Assembly (NCBI GenBank): GCA_950295325.1
Contig: OX485807.1
Location: forward strand, 26,507,666 to 26,571,665
DNA length: 64,000 bases
Source: Polytrichum commune
Taxonomy: Eukaryota > Streptophyta > Polytrichopsida > Polytrichales > Polytrichaceae
Direction: 5' to 3'
Position 1 is the stretch's first letter. Every line of letters begins with the position of its first letter. Below the pieces are notes generated by a model that worked only from the letters and a program-made list of their open reading frames with translations, did no database searches and was not told the origin of the DNA. A program made the position numbers and the translations under genes. Positions 18,127 through 29,117 of this stretch are shown piece after piece.

Positions 18127-18205
18127 CTTATAATGCAAGTCCGTTCGCGGGACCTACCTGCCGAGGGAACCACGGGAACTCACGAGAACGTGTTCGATAT
18201 CCGCG
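18127..18205 (-). promoter_or_regulatory. Histone-type promoter upstream of the H2A fragment
   Basis: On the minus strand a TATAAG box (18127-18132) lies ~140 bp above the ATG. CGCGGATA (18198-18205), close to the plant histone octamer CGCGGATC, lies ~65 bp further up. The arrangement matches plant histone promoters and supports the H2A identification. Confidence 0.45.
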
Positions 18206-18387
18206 TTCCCGAGACTCGGTTCGAAAATCCACTTCCTCGCATATTCAAACTCTGGTGTTCCCGCCATAAACTGGAGTAGGCCCTACGGCCGCAGTTCACA
18301 CTTTTAAGGTCACACAGAGGATCCCTTGGGAAAGGTAGACTATGTTGACAAAGAATAGGCAAGCTGCTTAGGTGTCCACGTGTACAC

Positions 18388-18995
18388 CAGAGCCCTGCAT
18401 TGGGTGCCCATACCCATGCCCATGGGTTTTGGGTGGGCATGGCTGCGATATTATTGTTCATGGGTGGGCATGGGTTCGATATTATAATGGGTGGGCATGG
18501 GTTTGATATTGGGCGGTGAGCTTAGCATTGCCAATGAATCGGGATACCACTGCTAAATTCAGTATTCTCTTGTGGTGGAAGTTGAAAGGGGCCCCCACAT
18601 TCCCCATCATGTCGCACGTGACGCGTTCCATTTTGTGCATCCCTGCATCCAACTCCAAATCGGAGTCAAACTTCTCGGATGCAGGGAATACGCTAACCAA
18701 GAAGCGCTCCGGGCTGAAGCCAACGATAGTGAACGACCTTTTATTTGTCCGATCCAACCAAGACTTGGTGTAGGCGGGTAATACACATTACACAATTTTT
18801 GAATACATGGGCGCAATTTGAATAGCATGGGTGGGCATGGGTGGGCACATGTCATGCTATGTGTGGGCATGGGTGGGCATGGGTGCGCACATGTCATGCT
18901 ATGGGTGGGCATGGGTGGGCATGGGTGGGCATAGGTCGCTGCTGATGGGCATGGTCTGGGTATGGGTGCAATTTAAAGGAAAATGTTGGGCTCTG
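18388..18995 (+). mobile_element. Internally deleted hAT element
   Basis: 608 bp flanked by a perfect 8-bp target duplication GTGTACAC (18380-18387 and 18996-19003). The termini are inverted repeats CAGAGCCC. It keeps the last part of a hAT transposase and two blocks of a ~10-bp GGGTGGGCAT repeat, one near each end (18405-18505 and 18825-18965). Such subterminal repeats often bind hAT transposase. It is non-autonomous. Confidence 0.85.
18516..18773 (+). pseudogene. hAT transposase C-terminal dimerisation domain fragment
   Basis: The peptide contains LLWWKLKGAPTFPIMSHV, then SILCIPASNSKSESNFSDAG, then NTLTKKRSGLKPTIVNDLLF and VRSN. This matches the conserved hAT-family dimerisation region (WW...FP..S..A..IL.IPAS...SE..FS.AG....KKRS.L...V..L.F...N). 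The frame ends in a natural-looking stop shortly after the domain. The zinc-finger and DDE catalytic parts are absent, so it cannot act alone. The nearby open minus-strand frames are shadows. Confidence 0.88.
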
Positions 18996-19003
18996 GTGTA
19001 CAC

Positions 19004-20012
19004 CTTCTATTTTGTTGGGTCCCTTACTAAGGTATGTGGGTGTTATTCGGTTAGTTTTGTTCTATCTATCCATCTTTTTATTTTAAGATTTACTTTTTTA
19101 TTTTTTTATTGTGGCATTAGCAAATCTATGATGAAGCATCAACAAAAATCGAGTTGAAAATTGGACCCCCTTTGATTTATTTATAATTATCAAAAATGCA
19201 TGTGTGTTATTTGCTTGGATGAGTATCAAGGTGCCCCCTGATTGTGTTCATTATTGAGTCCAAAGTGGTTGATAATTTTTTAGTGTGTAGTCCAATCTCT
19301 TCTAAACATATGTCTTGTTGGGTGTCCATTCTTAGATATGACTTGACCACACACCACTCATGTATAGGTGTATGGTTAGGATAAATATCCAAATAAGATC
19401 CGTGTACATTATTAGAAACTTGATTCATTCAATAATGAGGTAAGTTATGTGGTCCTAGTGTGGGCACTCCCAATTCCACATATACTTTGATGGTTGGTCA
19501 ACTCAAGAACCGTCTCATATGGGTAGCATTTGTGCTCGTCAACATTGCCATTTCAAGTTCCAAATTTGGAGTCAAGATGCATAAGTCATAAGTGGGTAAA
19601 TTGAATGTTTTTTTAAGGGATTACATAGGCCATCTCAATTGTGTTAACCATTGCACCTTGACTGTGTCTATATTAAGAGCACGCAATCGCATCTCATCGT
19701 ACACAAATGTCTTTTTGGTGGTATATTTAACTACAATTTATCCCTTATACCACACCCATACTACACGAATGTAGGTGTCCAATCAAGAAGAGTGACCACA
19801 TAAGTTACACATGCATGTAGTACCCCTCTTCCATCTCAAAGAGAATTAGCAAAAAGGGAAAGAACATAAAAACAAGGTATTCGCGTCATGAGAAAGTGGT
19901 GTTTCCCTAGTGACATGGCTCAAGTGCAAACTTGTGAGTGCGGTGTTGTAGTACCATGGTATGTTCAACATTATGCATGTTGCATTTTAGATTGTTTTGT
20001 GTTGCACTAGCA
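19004..20012. other. No recognisable gene; part of a dispersed repeat
   Basis: The segment 19240-19400 resembles 61290-61420 (shared CAGTCCAATCTCTT-like and ATATAGGTGT-like words). Nothing coding was recognised. Confidence 0.4.
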
Positions 20013-20195
20013 TAAAACTTGTCCATTGTGACTCATGGTGAGGAAATGCATTATAAGTCAGTTGGTTGTCAACCATAGGGTTGTGGTTGCCAAATGTCTA
20101 AAAATCGCAACCAAAAACCTAAGTCATGTTGACAACCAAAACGATTTATTATGCATTTTCTTGCCATGATCACAATGGACAAGTCACAACATATG
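20013..20195. repeat. Short foldback element
   Basis: Arms of about 55-60 bp are near-perfect inverted copies. The left arm has CTTGTCCATTGTGACTCATG and GCATTATAAGTCAGTTGG; the right arm has GTTGACAACCAAAACG and ATCACAATGGACAAG. The loop is about 55 bp. It is probably a small MITE. Confidence 0.55.
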
Positions 20196-20444
20196 GTTCT
20201 AATGAACAAGATTTGTTCTAGTGTTTGTAACGAGCTCTAGTCTATAGTTATGTGACACATGGCATCGTTGCTTCAATAACGAAGCAGTCAACATCAATGT
20301 TGCCATGTAACTACAATAGTGCAAATGAATAGTCTATCCTCTTGAAGGAGGTTGCTCTCTTCTATGTGTGTGCACAACCGCCTTCCCATTTCTCCAACAT
20401 GTAATTGTTGCGGTGATTAACCTACTTGGTGGCTGCCTTCTAGA

Positions 20445-21123
20445 CTTGGGGGGTTCACTCCCTCTTATATTTTGCATACACGTGCGTTCGGGACCTACTT
20501 ATTGGGGGCTATTTTACCTTGTAGAAAAGATTATAAGGTATGGTATTTTTCAAAATAAAGGTGTGATGGTATTTTACATGTGATGGTATTTTCTCGGGGG
20601 GGGGGGGCAGTGTGTTAAAAAGTTAAGGATATAGGTGCAAACAACCACTATTTTATAGGGGGGTATTACTTTAAATTCTCTTATTTTTTTCACATGCTAT
20701 CATTATGTAAATTTCTACTCTGGGTTAATAGAAAAATGGCTTGCATTACTTATAATTCCAAATTACCTATAATTCCATACCCTATAGTACTTTAAAGATG
20801 TCCAGTGCCATTTTTGATACCCTATATTACTCGTAAATCCATTTATAATTTTTTGCTCCCATGTTTTTAAAATACCCTATCATTTGTTCACACGTATATT
20901 GCTACTCCAACCAATGACTACCCCCCCCCCCCCGAGGGTATTTTACATGTAACCTTTTTTCACTATTTATATGTGATGGTATTTTACATCTAATCCTTTT
21001 TCACTATTTTAAAACCCCCTATATTATATGTAAGTGTTTTATAAAATTTATCTACAATGAATATATTAGACCTTATTTTTTATCGCACGTTGTTCTACGA
21101 TTTTCGCTAGTGAACCCCCCGAG
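20445..21123 (+). mobile_element. TIR element, family A copy 2
   Basis: Left end CTTGGGGGGTTCACTCC, right end GCTAGTGAACCCCCCGAG; these are inverted repeats of ~16 bp. The body matches 2035-2669 and, in part, the inverted copy at 56445-56655. It contains G and C homopolymer runs near 20597 and 20922. There is no coding capacity. Confidence 0.7.
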
Positions 21124-21126
21124 CTT

Positions 21127-21128
<2 letters not shown>

Positions 21129-21165
<37 letters not shown>
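21129..21165. repeat. (AG)n microsatellite
   Basis: Perfect AG dinucleotide run just outside the right end of the family A element. Confidence 0.9.
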
Positions 21166-21168
<3 letters not shown>

Positions 21169-21904
21169 AACGTTGGTCCTTATGGGATCAACATGATTGA
21201 AATGCATGTTCGACCCACCCTTGATATTATGCCCACTGGGCATAATAACAGTGGTGCAGAACTACTAACCCCTCTCAGGGTGGGCAGGGTTTAGGGATCG
21301 TATTCAAGCTGAAATGCACCAAATCTTCGTATTGTAAGTGTTTGGCATGTCGTGACTCCATTTGCACGCTATGTATAATACAAATTGATATCAAATGGTA
21401 TTATACAACGCATTTTTTGTCCAATGCAATTATATGATAGAATCCAAGCACCGCACCCAACAACCGGTGACCTAGGAAGTGAAGAAGGTGGAAGACTAGG
21501 CCCGCAAGGTATAGTCACGATGTGAAGGTTTGCAGTTTTTGGTCATTGAATTTACAGTATCTGTTCAAGCTTCTTTTTTAAGCACTTGTGGGAAGAACTT
21601 TGTCAAGAATTTTGTCCATTGACTGAACTCCACCAGAACATGAAATCCATCGTTCCACCCTGTCGAGGTGGTCAGCTTGCTTGCTCAATTACACGGTCGA
21701 ATGTCATTTTAACCTCTCAATCTCGTTCGAATGTCAAATACATTTGTTGTAGGATTTGACGAAACATTACAGTATGTTGCTTTTCTGCAAGAAACTGTGT
21801 TTCTACAGAGAGTTGTGTGTTAAGACGTTATGATTTATTGGAGAAATTGTGCTGTGTCACCAAATCCACCATGTTGAGCTGAGCTCCTTTGCTCGATCAC
21901 ACAT
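21166..21904. other. No recognisable gene
   Basis: Unique-looking AT-rich sequence up to the left LTR of the copia element. Contains a small inverted repeat TTATGCCCACTGGGCATAA near 21228-21246. Confidence 0.4.
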
Positions 21905-22097
21905 TGTTGACTTTGTGCAACTAAGATAAAAGTGTAGCCATAGTGATTAATGAACAGAGGTCGATCGGAGCCACAGCTATATAAGTACTCGGGAGGATCC
22001 CAGAACGCACTGGTCAAAGGCCAGGGATCGTGTGTCCTTATCTTTGGTGAACATTGGGAACAACTAACCCTAAAGTTAAGAGCAACAACTTCCAACA
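21905..22097 (-). repeat. 3' LTR of copia element
   Basis: Pairs with 28936-29117; shared words include GCCATAGT, AATGAACAGAGGTC, GGTCAGGGATC-like and GGGAACAACTAA. It is adjacent to the polypurine tract at 22098-22110. Confidence 0.78.
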
Positions 22098-22110
22098 CCC
22101 CCTCTTGCTT

Positions 22111-24240
22111 GAACTGCCGATTACATTTGAAACAAAGGATGTGAGCATGCACGTCCTGTGGAGACTCGAGAGTGTGGGAGATAGACAACTGTAAGAATTC
22201 TAACCCTGACCTATCAAGAAATTGAGGAGTAATTAAGGTGACATCCTGTCAGCCACAAACCCCCACCCTTATGCGTCGTAATCCGGGTGAGAGCCTGTGG
22301 TTAACATTCGAGTCCAACACGTTCTTGCCTCTTGTTGTTGTCCCAATTCCCCAATGGTCGCATCAACATGTGCATTTTATTTCATTAATACTAACACAAA
22401 CATTGAAGAATGCTTCTTCATCCCTACTCTCACCCATCACACTCTAAATAATCACACCATTCACATTCAAACTTCACTCCCTTTTCCAAGGTCATGAGTC
22501 TCCTCATATTTCCTTCACCAATGCTAGCTCCCAAGCTTCTAACTACCTAACCCTACTTCCGTGAGCCCCAGCTACCTCCCCTTCACTTAATCAGGTCCCA
22601 GACCTTCCCTAACAACTCAATTTCCTTACTACAGTCTCGACTCCCTGCCGAGGAAACTACGTTGTTTGGTGACCGGTGCATGCCCGTCAATGCCCGTCAA
22701 GAGGCTTCCTCCCAGTCGGCAGCTTAGAAGATCACTTCAGGGGGCGTCAAGCCTGGTCCAGCACGCTTGCTGGCCTCCTTCATACCGTCTCCGCAGGTTG
22801 CCACCCTCTGTCCTGATCAGACTAATCTCCCAGGCTCGCCCTCCTGCCGTGATTCCTTGTGTTGTTTGGGTTTTGAATCAATTTTGAGTGCTAGCTCACT
22901 GTGGTAGCTTTGTCTGGTCCTCATCTGGAAGCCCACCCTTCCGAGGCAGTGTTTTCCTCGAATTCACAACTGCTCAGGATCATTCCAACAGATTTTGACT
23001 GAATTGCAACCTTCCAGATTATTAGTTCAGTAACCTCACCCTCCTCTCTGAGCCGATTCCCCCAGTAGCTCTACCCTTTCGGCCACCCACATTACCAGCT
23101 TACAATGCCGCACTTACTCAGATCGGCTGGCGGCCACACTTGCTCCCTCATTCTGGCCATTCCTCCTCCGGCAGCCATGCCGGCTACCTTCTTCGTCCAT
23201 CTAGCCATTGCTGACCCGAAGAACCAGAATCCACATCCTCGCGATTAGCTGCCCATCCGCGTTGGTGCCCCTGCCGCTTGTTTCTCTCTAATCCCCCTTC
23301 TCTTGCCGTCTCTGAGAGCACACCTCCTCCGAGCACCCAGCTCCGCCTTTCCCAACTGCCGATCCTCCTTAGTCCCGTGATTGTCTAGGTCACAGTATCC
23401 CAAGCTCTGAACTAACATTCCCAGCTCCCAATTCGGCTAATAACCCTTCCTTCCTATTCTAAAGCCTAAGTGAACAATCCTTTGACCGTGAATCCATTAA
23501 TTCCCCCTTACCCTTCTAACCTTACAGGGCATCACCCTAACTCAAAGTCAAAGCCATAACTTCACTCAAGACCGCACACTTTTTATGTTTTATAATAATC
23601 AACAAATATCCAAATCCTAATTTCTACTGTGGTTTAAGCTTAACAGCACATGTGGGCACATAATTTGGCTCACACATCCTCATCCAAGAAGTTGTTTGGA
23701 GTGGTGCAGTTGCAGTTGTTGTTGTTGTTGTTGTTGTTGTTGTGGTGGTGGTGGTGGTGGGTAATTATACTCTTGCTCTAGCGGAGTGTAACAACACTCG
23801 TGTGTTGGTTGGAGTTGAGCGTCTTTTGCGAATTTGTTGGGTCGCATGAAGAGTCGTTGTTGAAGTCGGGTGAGTCAAGGTGTGTCCATCGGGATGAGCC
23901 TCCTTTTAATCTTGATGCCTCAAGGGAGCCAAAAATTCATCAACCATCTAAGAGTGTCGCAAGAGTTTCTAAGACATACTATGCAATGTGACTCGGAAGG
24001 AAGTTTGGTGTTTAATATTTTGTTATATACGGTTCCCAAGGGAAAAAACAGTGTTATAATGAAGTAGAAAGTTTAAGTGACATGTGAATCATATGACTAT
24101 AAACTTGAGATTCATAAAAAAAAAAAAGATTGCAAGAGGTCATAGTCTAATAGAAAGGGGTATATTGATAGATATAAATAGTTCAATTTGCCTACAAGTG
24201 TTAGTATTTCCATGGGTTGATGGATAGGGTCCCTATTTCT
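22111..24240 (-). other. Copia internal region, unassigned; C-rich part
   Basis: This should hold the copia RNase H, but I cannot recognise it. The segment 22500-23500 is pyrimidine- and CCT-rich and may be a later insertion. A (TTG)n(TGG)n microsatellite lies at 23711-23760. Confidence 0.35.
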
Positions 24241-24244
24241 TTAC

Positions 24245-26700
24245 CATGTTTGAGAGTTTTAGATAAGGGAACAAAGGACGGTGTGGCATTGAGCAAATCA
24301 TACTCGGTGAGGAGTGATCACACATAGGCAGTTTGATAAGGCAACATACCTTGGGTTGTTTGTAGGAACTCAATGCCAAGGAATTTTTGCATAAGACCTA
24401 CATACCTTGTAAACTGTCCGACGCTAAGCTTTCAGGTTGTGGATGCCTTGTGTAAATGAACTTGTAATGTACATGTTGTCGATGTAAAGAATAAGAATGA
24501 GGACTTGACCTTGATGCCATTGGAAATAAATGTTGGAATTGGTAGAGGTTTTTCGAACCCCACATTGGTGGAGTCAGTGTTGATTTTCTCATACCAAGCA
24601 CGCAACCCATAAAGCAAGCACTGGAGTTTACAAACAAGATGTTCGGTGCCCAAGCGGTTGAAACATAAAAACAACTTCCCTGAGGTGGCCATTCAACGAA
24701 GTTGTAGTAACATCCATATGATGAATAATCCACCCATGGTGAGCAACAATGGCTATGATGACTACAAATAGACTCCCAAAGGATACTTGGAAACAATCTC
24801 CTGAAAATCCATGCCATGGACCTCATGAAAGCCTCGTGCCACAATACGGCCTTATATTGTGATGGTTCACCATTGAGACCAGGTTTGACTTTATAAGCCC
24901 ATCATGTTTTGATGGTTTAATGCATGGGGATTGGGGTACCATGCTCCAAGTATCAGTGGCAAGAATGGTTGAATATTCAATTACCATGGCTTTGGCAAAG
25001 CAAGGGTCCTTGATTGCATGTTTGTAACTAAGAGGTTGTGTGCCTTCTTCTATATATTGAGCCAATGAAAGCGTCGATGTGGATGTAGTCGTCATGGGTG
25101 CGCAATGAATGGCGAGAGCATGTGGATCCACAAGGTTCACGGGAGGGGATCTCGGTGGGAGTAGGGACATCATGTGGTGGCATGCCATAAATTGAACCAA
25201 AGGCTAATAGGGGTGGTGGTGTTGGCAAAACAACGTGCCTTTTATATGTGAGCAATGGGAGAGGTGGGCTTGGGAATGCGGTGGCAAGTAGGGAAGGGCT
25301 TGAATTAGGAGAAACAAAAACTTGGTGGTGGGTTGGAATCGACTATTGGCGATGGAGGCGAGGATGGCAAGAGGTTTGGCTCTTCAATGGATGAGCGTAG
25401 TGGAGTCTCAGTGGTGGTTGGCAACAACTAGATTGACAACAAAGTGTCTGGTGCATCTAGAGAAGATGTCGGGATGCTTGAGAGCTAGACACCAGATGTT
25501 TGGTTTGGTGTTGAAAGTACGACAACATGTGGAGAATATTCCACAAACCATACATCTTTTGAAAGGATAGCCCAGTTAGTGATAGGGTCGAAGCACCAAA
25601 AACCCTTGGTATGAGGGTCAAGGCTCAAGTGAGGGTACTTGTGGGAGCAAGCATTTAGTTTTCCATGGCCGGTATTGGTATTTGCAACAAAAACATGGAT
25701 TCAAAAAACACAAAGTTGGGAATATTAGGCTTGATTCCATAAAAACATTTGTGAGCATATTTACATGGTTGGTGTTTGGTAGAATGGCAGTTAAAAATGA
25801 GGCATGCAACTCTCACAACTTCCGCCTACAACCTTCCGGGAAGATCTCGCCCAAAGTGTATTAAATGACATCCTACAACACTTAGTTGCACCATTTGGCC
25901 ACACCATTTTGGTGTGGTGTGCTTGGTTAGGCCCACTCGCACCTAATGCCATGAGAGGTGTAGTCGGTGTTAAAATCTCTCAATATGACTTGTCTTCCGT
26001 TGTCGGATCTGAGTGTGAGGAGTTTCTACATAATGAGTTTTTTTAGCTACTTGGTGGTACGACTAGAATTTCTCAAAAGTGGCATGTTTTCCACTCAAGG
26101 AGTAATTTGCGGTGTGCCTAGAAAAGTCATCAATAAATGTGAGGAAGTAACAAGCACCACCTAATGACTTCATGCAAAACGTACCTATAACATCACAATG
26201 AATGAGTTCAAGAACTCATGTGGTATTTCGGGTTCTAGAATTTGGGATTTTTGCTCTTCTTTGGTTGCCTTTCAAGCATGTTTCATGTGAGAGATTGCTT
26301 AAAACTAAGTTAGGGAGGCTTTTGATTTAGCTAATTGCATTATGCGTCGTAAACCTTGATAGTAATAGTGGCCTGGTCTCGTGTGTCAATGCATGGACAA
26401 AAAACTATGATTTGATGAGCAAGCAAGCACTTTGGAGCACCCAATAATTGTGTAGTTGCCTTCCAATTGTTGCAACAACATTGTCATTGCAATCTCTAAT
26501 GATGCAATGAAGTTTCTAGGGCAAAAGCCTTTCTTTGTTAAAAAACTAACTGATAGCAACACAAAAAGTGCATGCCGGAGAGTACGAAACATGATTGATG
26601 TGTTGTATTTCACCATTGGGAAGCCTAATGGCAATATTCTCAATCATGGTTATAATGTGTTCATGTGTTGGTGATTCTGGTACCATTATTTGCTTGAACA
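24245..26700 (-). pseudogene. Copia pol remnant (pre-integrase, integrase, reverse transcriptase)
   Basis: Read on the minus strand in several frames. A pre-integrase-like region lies at ~26390-26640. The integrase core at ~25880-26050 has LRSDNG, then a TPHQNGVAK segment equivalent to copia TPQQNGVAERKN. Reverse transcriptase begins near 25150 (PLSYKHAIKD...W, cf. P.SY..A..D..W..AM) and continues with VCKLQ and LLYGLRAWYEKI (cf. VCKL.KSLYGLKQ..R.WY) and a FLGIEF stretch near 24370. Stops and frameshifts separate every piece; the YVDD catalytic motif is not recognisable. Not functional. Confidence 0.75.
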
Positions 26701-26749
26701 TAAGAAAAAATAAATACATGATGCGAAGCTCCCAAATCTAGAAACCAAT

Positions 26750-28093
26750 AGGGAGAAGAATTGAATTCTACAATATTAATTTTAGCAAAGCAAGCTTCGA
26801 GAACCCTAAAGGGGTCACTCCCCTATTTTAGAAAACTATGTGACAAAAAAATAGGGTCCATTTAAAGAAAATTAACTTCAAATTATAACACCATTAATTA
26901 TAACAAAGGCCAAGTCATATATTGAACTCCATGGTACAAATAAATTAGGGTGTTTACAAATCGATCATGTTATAGAATTTCTAAATCTAACATACCATAG
27001 GGTTCATTAGGGTGAGGAATTAAAATTATATATATTAGAGTCCTACACTATGGATGAGCACCATTGGATGTTAGAAAACTACATAATAGTAGGGTCATCA
27101 ATATTTACCTTGTACAACATAATATCCCCTAAAAACAACACCTTGTGTGCTCTTGACCCTTCCGAGTCGAGAACGCGAGAAGCTAAGGGGTCATCACCAT
27201 GAACTCCACCTTCATTGTGCTTCATTCGACGTGTATAGCTCGATTCCAGAATACTCTTCAATATTGTTGACGTGCCCAGCGTAGCTCTTGCCATGATGCT
27301 CAGTTTGAAGGGCGTGTCTCCATCTCCCTAACTTTATCCATCATCAGTTTGATGTTGCCCTCGAGGTTATCTCCTTTGACTTGTCCGAAGGTCGGGCATG
27401 AAGTAGCTGTCTCCGCAATTGATTGCCACCGCAGCACTGGCCTTCTCCCGAGTTGTTAGAATTCAAGCTGCCTTGCCAGTGGTGGGAGTTCAAGATTCCT
27501 GATCATCCCAAATTAGATCCTCCCTTGAGTAATGTGTTGGTGGTATACTGTTGCGGGCTGCCACCTTGATGAAAGCTGGAGCCACCAGCAGTGCGAGTTC
27601 TTGGGTTGGAGGGTGTGCCTCGGTTGGACGGCCGGCGGGAGGATAGAGTTGTTGTAAGAAAACAGGGCTTCGTTCTCTACCTCGTTTGTTGGCTGTCTGC
27701 AGGACAGAGACTATGCATCAACTTCTTCGTTTCAAGAGCAAATTTCCTAACCACTTTGTGTTCACACTTGGACGTTACTTGCTCTTGTTATTTTTAGTCC
27801 ACTGTATTTAATGTGGATGTTATCTATATATATATACATATATAAACATACAAGTGCTCCCTAAAATGCATTGAAAGAAATCTAGTTAACTATAGTTATT
27901 TCGGCAGTTCTTGATTATTTATTTTAAAAAATTCGGGTGATAAATGAGTAGCTTCAATCCTTGACCCGTATTTGAGAAGAAGGTGCACAAAATCCAAGAA
28001 AGGTTTGGTATATTGAATAGCCATGAATTGGCATGAGCAAAGTGGACAACTACAATTGTAGTCTTTCATAATAAAGGACAGAGCCTCACGGTT
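26750..28093 (-). other. Copia internal region without recognisable coding
   Basis: Lies between the gag and pol remnants; AT-rich, with no clear protease or zinc knuckle found. It may include younger inserted sequence. Confidence 0.35.
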
Positions 28094-28690
28094 TTACCGT
28101 TTTCTTGTTTGAACTTTACGAGACATCCCCTCACTCAAAAGGCGCATCTCCGGTTCATTGTAAGTAGGCAACTTTTCGTTCAGAAATATTTGCTTCATGA
28201 TATCACTCTCTTTCAGCAAGTTTTTGACTGCAACCCAAACAACTATGTCCTCATGCAAGACAACGTTCGTGTCTACCAATGAATCAACGGTTTCTTTCAT
28301 TTCAACCAGGTCCTCCTCCATGCTCACAGTATTCAGTTTCTTACAACCGACAAATTGTCAATGAGGTGTACCTTACGAGGGTTGTTGTCAGCTTCAAATC
28401 TGGATTTCAGGTGAGTTCAATAGATGTATGCATCATGAAACCGTTTTATGACGCATAGTGCTAGGTGCTTGGCGTTGCTGTTGAGTGCTCTCATCACCAA
28501 GATTCTGATCCTCTCGTCAGCTTCCAAGAGGGGTGCTTGAGGGGGTGTTATGCAATATTTGAACAAACCTCCTCTCTTAAGGATATTCATCATCGTAAAG
28601 GCCCACTCATTGTAGTTCGCTATTCCTATGAGATGGTATGTTTCAGGAAGCAATAGATCTTGTGTCCTAGATGAGTGAGTGCTCATAGTT
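28094..28690 (-). pseudogene. Copia Gag remnant
   Basis: A first frame reading MSTHSSRTQDLLLPETYHLI, then GIANYNEWAFTMMNIL and LFKYC, resembles the copia Gag (UBN2-type) start 'L.G.NY..W...M...L...GL...'. A second frame at 28094-28327 (EDLVEMKETVDSLVDTNVVL and on) would be the following helical part. They are separated by a stop or frameshift near 28330-28415. A third open stretch at 28694-28879 may be the extreme N-terminus. Confidence 0.6.
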
Positions 28691-28935
28691 GAGCTAGAAG
28701 TAGATCTCTAGTGGTCGAGTAGGCATTGGGTTGCCATGTTCGAGGTGACTTGGTGCGGTAGTCATAGTGACATTGTTGCGGATCGATCCAAACGTGAAAG
28801 TTCGTGTGGCAAGAGTGTTCTCTCTACTCCCCTGATCTATGTCAGCACTTTTGCTCTTGATCTCTGAGTATGTGCTCATGGTGTGAGTAAACTATGCATT
28901 GAGTAAGACTTACAGATCTACAGAGGATCCGCTTT

Positions 28936-29117
28936 TGTTGGACGCTGTGTAACTAAGACGAAAAGTGGAGCCATAGTAATAATGAACAGAGGTCAAAGGC
29001 ACAACTTAGTACTGGGGAAATCCTGGGAGCGTATTGGTCAGAGGTCAGGGATCACGTAGCCATGTCTTTGGTGACACTGGGAACAACTAACTCTAAAGTA
29101 AAGAGCAACTTCCGACA
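28936..29117 (-). repeat. 5' LTR of copia element
   Basis: Diverged partner of 21905-22097, same orientation, next to the Gag remnant. No standard tRNA primer site was recognised beside it. Confidence 0.75.

Larger units (their letters stand above)
21905..29117 (-). mobile_element. Degenerate Ty1/copia LTR retrotransposon
   Basis: Diverged direct repeats at 21905-22097 and 28936-29117 start TGTTG and end (C/G)AACA or CGACA; they are the LTRs. On the minus strand a polypurine tract AAGCAAGAGGGGG directly precedes the left (3') LTR. Gag remnants lie next to the right (5') LTR, then integrase, then reverse transcriptase, the copia gene order. Flanks CACAT and CATAT are a 5-bp target duplication with one mismatch. 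Many frameshifts and stops and LTR divergence show it is old and dead. Confidence 0.8.

Noticed and set aside
18607-18912. Minus-strand frame rich in PTHSMTCAHPCPPM repeats
   Set aside because: It is the reverse reading of the GGGTGGGCAT minisatellite and of the hAT dimerisation domain.
22500-23500. Possible separate gene in the C-rich segment inside the copia element
   Set aside because: The only open stretches are short (under 75 codons), with no domain and no splice-bordered frame.
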